Assembly (NCBI GenBank): GCA_037200385.1
Contig: JBBCGL010000001.1
Span: 4,665,418 to 4,729,417, forward strand
Reading direction: 5' to 3'
Length of the DNA stretch: 64,000 nt
DNA from: Rhizomicrobium sp.
GTDB taxonomy: Bacteria; Pseudomonadota; Alphaproteobacteria; Micropepsales; Micropepsaceae
Shown: in pieces, positions 59,948 to 64,000 of the stretch
Layout: the number at the start of each line of letters is the position of its first letter
Position numbering within the stretch: position 1 is the stretch's first letter
Program-made: the position numbers and the translations under genes
Notes under the pieces: model-generated
The model's input: the letters and a program-made list of their open reading frames with translations, nothing else
What the model was told of the DNA's origin: nothing
Databases searched by the model: none

Positions 59948-62581
59948 ATGATGATGCGTTCCGTTTTTCTCCGGGTTCTGCTCGGGACCACCGCGGTTTT
60001 GGCCGTACCATCCGTTGCCTGGGCGGCCGATGGGTCGAATGGCACGATCCGAATTGCTGCAGCGGACACTACGCAAGTTGCCGCGAACCTATCGTTGCCG
60101 TCCGGCAACCAGGCAGTTGAGACCGTCGTCGTGACCGCGCGACGCCGCGCGGAAAACAGTCAGGACGTTCCGGTATCGCTGCAGGCGATCAGCGGCAAGA
60201 CGCTGGAACGTAAAGGCACCATCGACTTGCAGAGCCTCATCGCCCAGACTCCGGGCTTGAACTCGACGGGCGGCAATCCGCGCAATTTCTCGGTGTTGAT
60301 CCGCGGTATCGGCTATGCGCCCACCGCCGCCGACGGTCTCGACAACGCGATCGGCGTCTATATCGACGGCGTCTATCAGGCCCGCCCCGGGCAGGTGCTG
60401 CAGGATCTGGTCGATGTCGGCAGCTTCGAAGTATTGCGTGGCCCACAGGGCACATTGTTCGGACGCAATGCCGCGGCCGGCGCGCTGAACATCACCACCA
60501 ACAAGCCCAGTTTCACGCCCAGCGAATCTTTCGAGGTGTCGGCCGGCAATTACAGTTTCTTCCAGGGCAAGGCGGTCCTCACGGGTCCGATCACCGACGA
60601 TATCGCCTATCGCACCGTGATCTATGGCACCAGCGCCGACGGCTGGTTGCCCACGCCCTTCAAGGTCAGCTTTAAGAATGCGGCAACGCAGGAAGGCATT
60701 TATGCCCCGACCGCCAGCAACCAGACTGTGACGGGGGGCACGGGACGCTGGGGCCTTCGTCAGCAATTCCTCATCACGCCCAACGACAAACTGAGCATCA
60801 ATATCACCGGCGATCTGATAGTCGAGAACGACAGCTCAGCCGGCTTCAGCTCCGGCGGCGGAATCACGACGCTTTTCGGCCCCGGCAACTGGGGAATCAA
60901 CACGACGGCCGCACAACGGACAACCGTCACGAATGCCTTGACGGCGCTGGCCAACTTGAGAAGCTATGGCGGGGTGCAGAACTGGGTTCCGGCGGTCAAT
61001 CCCTATGTCGACATCACCAACAATAATAACCGCACGCGCACGACGAACGGCGGAGTGTCGATCACGGCCGATTACAATCTCGATTGGGCAACCCTGACCT
61101 CGATCAGTGCCTGGCGCATGTGGGATTTCCATCCGCCGCAGGACAGCGACGCCTCGCCGCTCGATATCTATGATAACGAGGCGATCAGCCGCGACGATCA
61201 GTTCAGCGAGGAAGTGCGCCTAGCCTCCAACAGCGGCGGTTCTATCGAGTGGCAGACTGGCATTTTCCTCTGGTATTCCAAGCTCAATGATCACTACCAA
61301 ATCCACCAGTTCGGCGCCGATGTGATTCCCTGGTACGATGCCTATAAAGCCGTGATCGGCACTCCTGTTTCTGCCACCTTTGCACCCATTCCGATTTCTT
61401 TCGCCTCGCAGCTGACTGGCGCGCAGATCATCGAAAATACAACGGTGCAGAATCAGGATGCGGCCGTGTATGGCCAGGCAACCTGGCATATCGACGATCA
61501 ATTCGATCTGACCGGCGGGCTACGGTACACCTATGACCGCAAGAGCGGCGGAAGCCCGGTCGATACAAGTCGTCTACCCCAGACCCTTCCCGCCGGCGTG
61601 ACGAACGCCCAGCTGAACACGTTCTACAACGCAATCGGCGCGGTCTTCAGGAATCCGGGTGTCGTTTACTCGACGCCCGGCTACCCGGCTGGCGCCGCGA
61701 CCTCAGGTTATCCTCTCAACGCGTCGACATCGTCCGGCAATGTTTCCGGCTCAGCCAGCCTGTCGTACAAAATCACGCCCGACATATTGGCCTATGTCGC
61801 TTTCAGTAACGGATTTCAGGCCGGCGGTCTGGATCTCAACAATGGCTCGGCCATCGCTTCGCAGGTGGCCGTCAATCCCACGACCACGGACAACTACGAA
61901 ATCGGCGTCAAATCCGAACTGTTTGATGATCGCCTGGTTCTCAATATCACGGCTTATAACGAGGTTCTCTACGGCTTCCAGACGTCCATCTCCTATCTGC
62001 TGCCCAATGGCACCACGTACAGAGGCGCCACCAATGCCGGCAATATCCGCGCTCGCGGCATCGAGTGGGACGCGACGGCTGTTCTGGGGGATGGAGTTGG
62101 GGTGACCTTTGATGGAGCCTACAACGATGCCATTTATCAGAAGGCGCCTTCGCTGCCCGCCCCGGCGGAATTGAGCTACAACGGCGTGTCGACCGTCAAC
62201 GCCACGGGACAGGTGGCACCCTTTTCGCCCAAGCTGTCCTTGGCAGTGACCCCGTCCTGGGATTTTCAGATCGGGCCGGATGCAGAATTTTACAGCTATG
62301 CGCAGTATTCCTACACAAGCGATTACAGTACGGGCGTAACCCAGTCGATCTATACGCAGGTGCCGGGGCAATCCAACCTCAATCTGCGGGCGGGCGTGCT
62401 GCTGGACGAAGGCAGATATGATGTTTCCATCTTTGCCAACAATGCTCTCGATGCGAGAAATATCGCCTCACAAGCGCTGTTGGCAGCACCGTCAGGCGCG
62501 GGCGTCACGGCCTATCTCGGCCAGACCGTTTCCTACAACCCGCCGGCGAGGTACGGCATTACGTTGAGGGCAAAATTCTGA
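59948..62581 (+). CDS. TonB-dependent outer-membrane receptor
   Basis: 877 residues. A signal peptide ending VPSVAWAADG leads to the TonB box region VETVVVTARRRAENSQDVPVS, a plug with FEVLRGPQGTLFGRNAAAGAL, and a barrel closing in YGITLRAKF. The start is one of three successive ATG codons at 59948-59956. It is larger than the receptor at 33331 and differs in plug details. Its place beside the sulfite dehydrogenase and flavin monooxygenases suggests uptake of an organosulfur compound. Confidence 0.93.
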   Translation: MMMRSVFLRVLLGTTAVLAVPSVAWAADGSNGTIRIAAADTTQVAANLSLPSGNQAVETVVVTARRRAENSQDVPVSLQAISGKTLERKGTIDLQSLIAQTPGLNSTGGNPRNFSVLIRGIGYAPTAADGLDNAIGVYIDGVYQARPGQVLQDLVDVGSFEVLRGPQGTLFGRNAAAGALNITTNKPSFTPSESFEVSAGNYSFFQGKAVLTGPITDDIAYRTVIYGTSADGWLPTPFKVSFKNAATQEGIYAPTASNQTVTGGTGRWGLRQQFLITPNDKLSINITGDLIVENDSSAGFSSGGGITTLFGPGNWGINTTAAQRTTVTNALTALANLRSYGGVQNWVPAVNPYVDITNNNNRTRTTNGGVSITADYNLDWATLTSISAWRMWDFHPPQDSDASPLDIYDNEAISRDDQFSEEVRLASNSGGSIEWQTGIFLWYSKLNDHYQIHQFGADVIPWYDAYKAVIGTPVSATFAPIPISFASQLTGAQIIENTTVQNQDAAVYGQATWHIDDQFDLTGGLRYTYDRKSGGSPVDTSRLPQTLPAGVTNAQLNTFYNAIGAVFRNPGVVYSTPGYPAGAATSGYPLNASTSSGNVSGSASLSYKITPDILAYVAFSNGFQAGGLDLNNGSAIASQVAVNPTTTDNYEIGVKSELFDDRLVLNITAYNEVLYGFQTSISYLLPNGTTYRGATNAGNIRARGIEWDATAVLGDGVGVTFDGAYNDAIYQKAPSLPAPAELSYNGVSTVNATGQVAPFSPKLSLAVTPSWDFQIGPDAEFYSYAQYSYTSDYSTGVTQSIYTQVPGQSNLNLRAGVLLDEGRYDVSIFANNALDARNIASQALLAAPSGAGVTAYLGQTVSYNPPARYGITLRAKF

Positions 62582-62647
62582 TGCCACAATGGCGAGCTCC
62601 GAACCGTAGCCGTGATCCGGAAAATCGACAGTAGCTGCGCTGAGCTC

Positions 62648-63658
62648 CTAAGCGCTTCGCGGCAACCGCCCGAGATAAGGGTGGCCAGGGTCGTTGTATC
62701 CCGGTGTGGAGGGGTGACCGGTGGCGACCAGACGGTCTACCAGCGCTTCGTCATCGTCTGTGAAGCGATAGTTCAGGGCCGGTACATAGTCTTCCCACTG
62801 TGCCAAGGTGCGCGGTCCCACAATGGCGGATGTTACCAGCCGATTGTGCAACACCCAGGCGAGCGCGAATTGCCCGGCCGTGATGTCATGCTCCTTGGCG
62901 TGTCGGCCGATCTCCTGCGCCAGGTCGAGCGACTCCGCGCGCCACTCCGTCTGGTGAAGGCGCACATCGTTCCGGCCGGCACGCGTATCGGCCGGTGGCG
63001 GCTGGTTGGGATCATATTTGGCGGTCAGAACGCCGCGTGCCAGCGGGCTGTAGGGTACGACGCCGACGCCGTAATGCGCACAGGCCGTCAGATGCTCGAC
63101 CTCCGGCTGGCGGTTGGCCAGGTTGTAGCAGGGCTGGCTCGCGGCGGGACGCGGCACGCCGAGCGCATCCGCCACATGGCTGAATTCCGCGACCTTCCAG
63201 GCGCGATGGTTCGAGATGCCGTAATAGCGAATCTTGCCGGCGCGGATGAGATCGCCGAGCGCGCCCACCGACTCCGCCACCGGCGTCGTGCGGTCCTCGC
63301 GATGGATGTAGAGTAGGTCGATGTAGTCTGTGCCGAGCCGCTTCAGGCTCGCCTCGACCGCCTTCACGATGTATTTGCGCGAGGCGCCGCTGTCGTTCGG
63401 GCCCGTGCCGCGCCCGCCGGCGAATTTGGTCGCGACCACCCATCTGTCGCGGTTCGCGGCGATCGCCCGTCCCACGACCTCTTCGGAGCGGCCGTCGTTA
63501 TAGACGTCGGCCGTGTCGAGGAAATTCACGCCCTGCGCGAACGCACGGTCGGTGATCTGGCGTGCGGTGGCTTCGTCGGTCTGCCCGCCGAACATCATCG
63601 TCCCAAGGCAGAGCGGCGAAACCTTCACGCCATGCTGGCCGAGAGAGCGGTAATCCAT
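62648..63658 (-). CDS. Aldo/keto reductase
   Basis: 336 residues. NFLDTADVYNDGRSEEVVGRAI gives the catalytic Asp and Tyr, WVVATKFAGG the Lys and DLLYIHRED the His of the AKR tetrad; SPLARGVLTAKY and the C-terminal NADPH-binding helix follow. It may reduce an aldehyde made by C-S cleavage. It lies 66 bases after the receptor gene in the opposite direction and 15 bases after the next minus-strand gene upstream. Confidence 0.9.
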   Translation of the reverse strand: MDYRSLGQHGVKVSPLCLGTMMFGGQTDEATARQITDRAFAQGVNFLDTADVYNDGRSEEVVGRAIAANRDRWVVATKFAGGRGTGPNDSGASRKYIVKAVEASLKRLGTDYIDLLYIHREDRTTPVAESVGALGDLIRAGKIRYYGISNHRAWKVAEFSHVADALGVPRPAASQPCYNLANRQPEVEHLTACAHYGVGVVPYSPLARGVLTAKYDPNQPPPADTRAGRNDVRLHQTEWRAESLDLAQEIGRHAKEHDITAGQFALAWVLHNRLVTSAIVGPRTLAQWEDYVPALNYRFTDDDEALVDRLVATGHPSTPGYNDPGHPYLGRLPRSA

Positions 63659-63673
63659 GTCGATTTTCCTTAT

Positions 63674-64000
63674 TCAGGCCGAAGCGCGCAGTCGGTGCGC
63701 GTACTGGCTCTCCGGGCGGTCCAGCCCGTAATGCTCGCGCAGGGTGCTGCCCGTATAGTCCTCGCGGAACAGCCCGCGCTTGCGCAGGATCGGCAGAACC
63801 TGTTCTGCGAAAATGTCGAAGCCGCCTGACAGCCATGGCGGCATCACATTGAAGCCGTCGGCGGCACCATTCTCGAACCACGCCTGGATGGCGTCCGCGA
63901 TCTTCTCGGGCGTGCCCGTGATGACCCAATGGCCTCGGGCACCGGCAAGCTTGTGCAGCAACTGCCTTATCGTCGGATTCTCGCGCCGGATGATGTCGAG
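63674..64000 (-). CDS. DszA/SnaA/NtaA-type FMN monooxygenase, C-terminal part
   Basis: The frame is open at base 64000, so only the last about 108 residues are seen. RRENPTIRQLLHKLAGARGHW, VITGTPEKIADAIQAWFENGAADGFNVMPPWLSGGFDIFAEQ and LRKRGLFREDYTGSTLREHYGL are typical of the family end. DszA opens sulfones, NtaA nitrilotriacetate. In this setting an organosulfur substrate is likely. It would be transcribed towards the aldo/keto reductase. Confidence 0.87.
   Translation of the reverse strand, partial: LDIIRRENPTIRQLLHKLAGARGHWVITGTPEKIADAIQAWFENGAADGFNVMPPWLSGGFDIFAEQVLPILRKRGLFREDYTGSTLREHYGLDRPESQYAHRLRASA

Overview
The window is high-GC DNA from what looks like an alphaproteobacterium. 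The MucR/Ros-type regulator, the TonB-dependent receptors, the Baeyer-Villiger monooxygenase, the SorAB-type sulfite dehydrogenase and the tightly overlapping ATGA gene junctions all fit. A TonB-rich environmental lineage (Micropepsaceae/Rhizomicrobium, Caulobacterales or sphingomonads) is a guess. There are no rRNA genes, no complete tRNA, no CRISPR array, and no recognisable transposase or integrase.

Region 1 (1-2.1 kb): the C-terminal part of a type I Baeyer-Villiger monooxygenase followed by an HSL-type esterase, a classical ketone-to-ester-to-hydrolysis pair. Region 2 (2.1-3.0 kb) is gene-free. It holds a 55-nt 3' fragment of a tRNA-Val(CAC) gene on the minus strand, fused to an interspersed repeat that recurs near 26.4 and 53.3 kb.

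Region 3 (3.0-26.3 kb) is a biosynthetic gene cluster I cannot match to a known family. It contains a 23-residue ORF that looks like a RiPP precursor (9592-9663), a radical SAM/SPASM maturase, three small PqqD-like peptide-binding proteins, a JmjC/cupin oxygenase, a PhyH-type oxygenase, a methyltransferase, an M1-type peptidase and an S26B-type signal peptidase. Alongside lie a UbiA prenyltransferase, a fused VTE5-VTE6-like isoprenol/isoprenyl-phosphate kinase, an acyl carrier protein, a free-standing adenylation protein, two KAS III-type synthases, a PaaI thioesterase, a GNAT, two extended SDRs, an LnmK/Pnap_2097-like protein and an exporter. The picture is of a small modified peptide joined to acyl and isoprenoid parts. 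XRE and MucR-like regulators sit at its right edge. Three intergenic promoter regions in the cluster carry TAT(T/C)-type boxes repeated at 10-bp intervals.

Region 4 (26.5-52.2 kb) is a catabolic regulon. Seven intergenic copies of a 14-bp palindrome, RGTC-N6-GACT, lie at the promoters of a TonB receptor, peptidases and amidohydrolases (M81/MlrC-like, M55 D-aminopeptidase, DUF2817/M14-like, penicillin-acylase-like Ntn hydrolase, two class C beta-lactamase-fold hydrolases), D-amino-acid-type enzymes (DAO family, D-cysteine desulfhydrase/ACC deaminase family, class V aminotransferase), a putative 3-keto-glycoside module (GMC oxidoreductase, its Tat subunit, DUF1080), an acyl-CoA ligase, a thiolase, a 3-hydroxyacyl dehydrogenase and a BKACE enzyme. 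One site precedes a TetR-family gene, the likely repressor. The enzyme set suggests uptake and full breakdown of an acylated, possibly glycosylated peptide-like compound containing D-amino acids and a beta-hydroxy acid.

Region 5 (52.2-55.7 kb) holds a broken Lrp/AsnC gene, a small ACT-like protein, a repeat-rich gap, a low-molecular-weight phosphatase-fold protein and a CmcJ/NvfI-family oxygenase. Region 6 (55.8-64 kb) is an organosulfur module: an SsuD-like flavin monooxygenase, a nitroreductase-family protein, SorB/SorA-like sulfite dehydrogenase, a TonB receptor, an aldo/keto reductase and the C-terminal end of a DszA/SnaA/NtaA-type monooxygenase that runs off the window.
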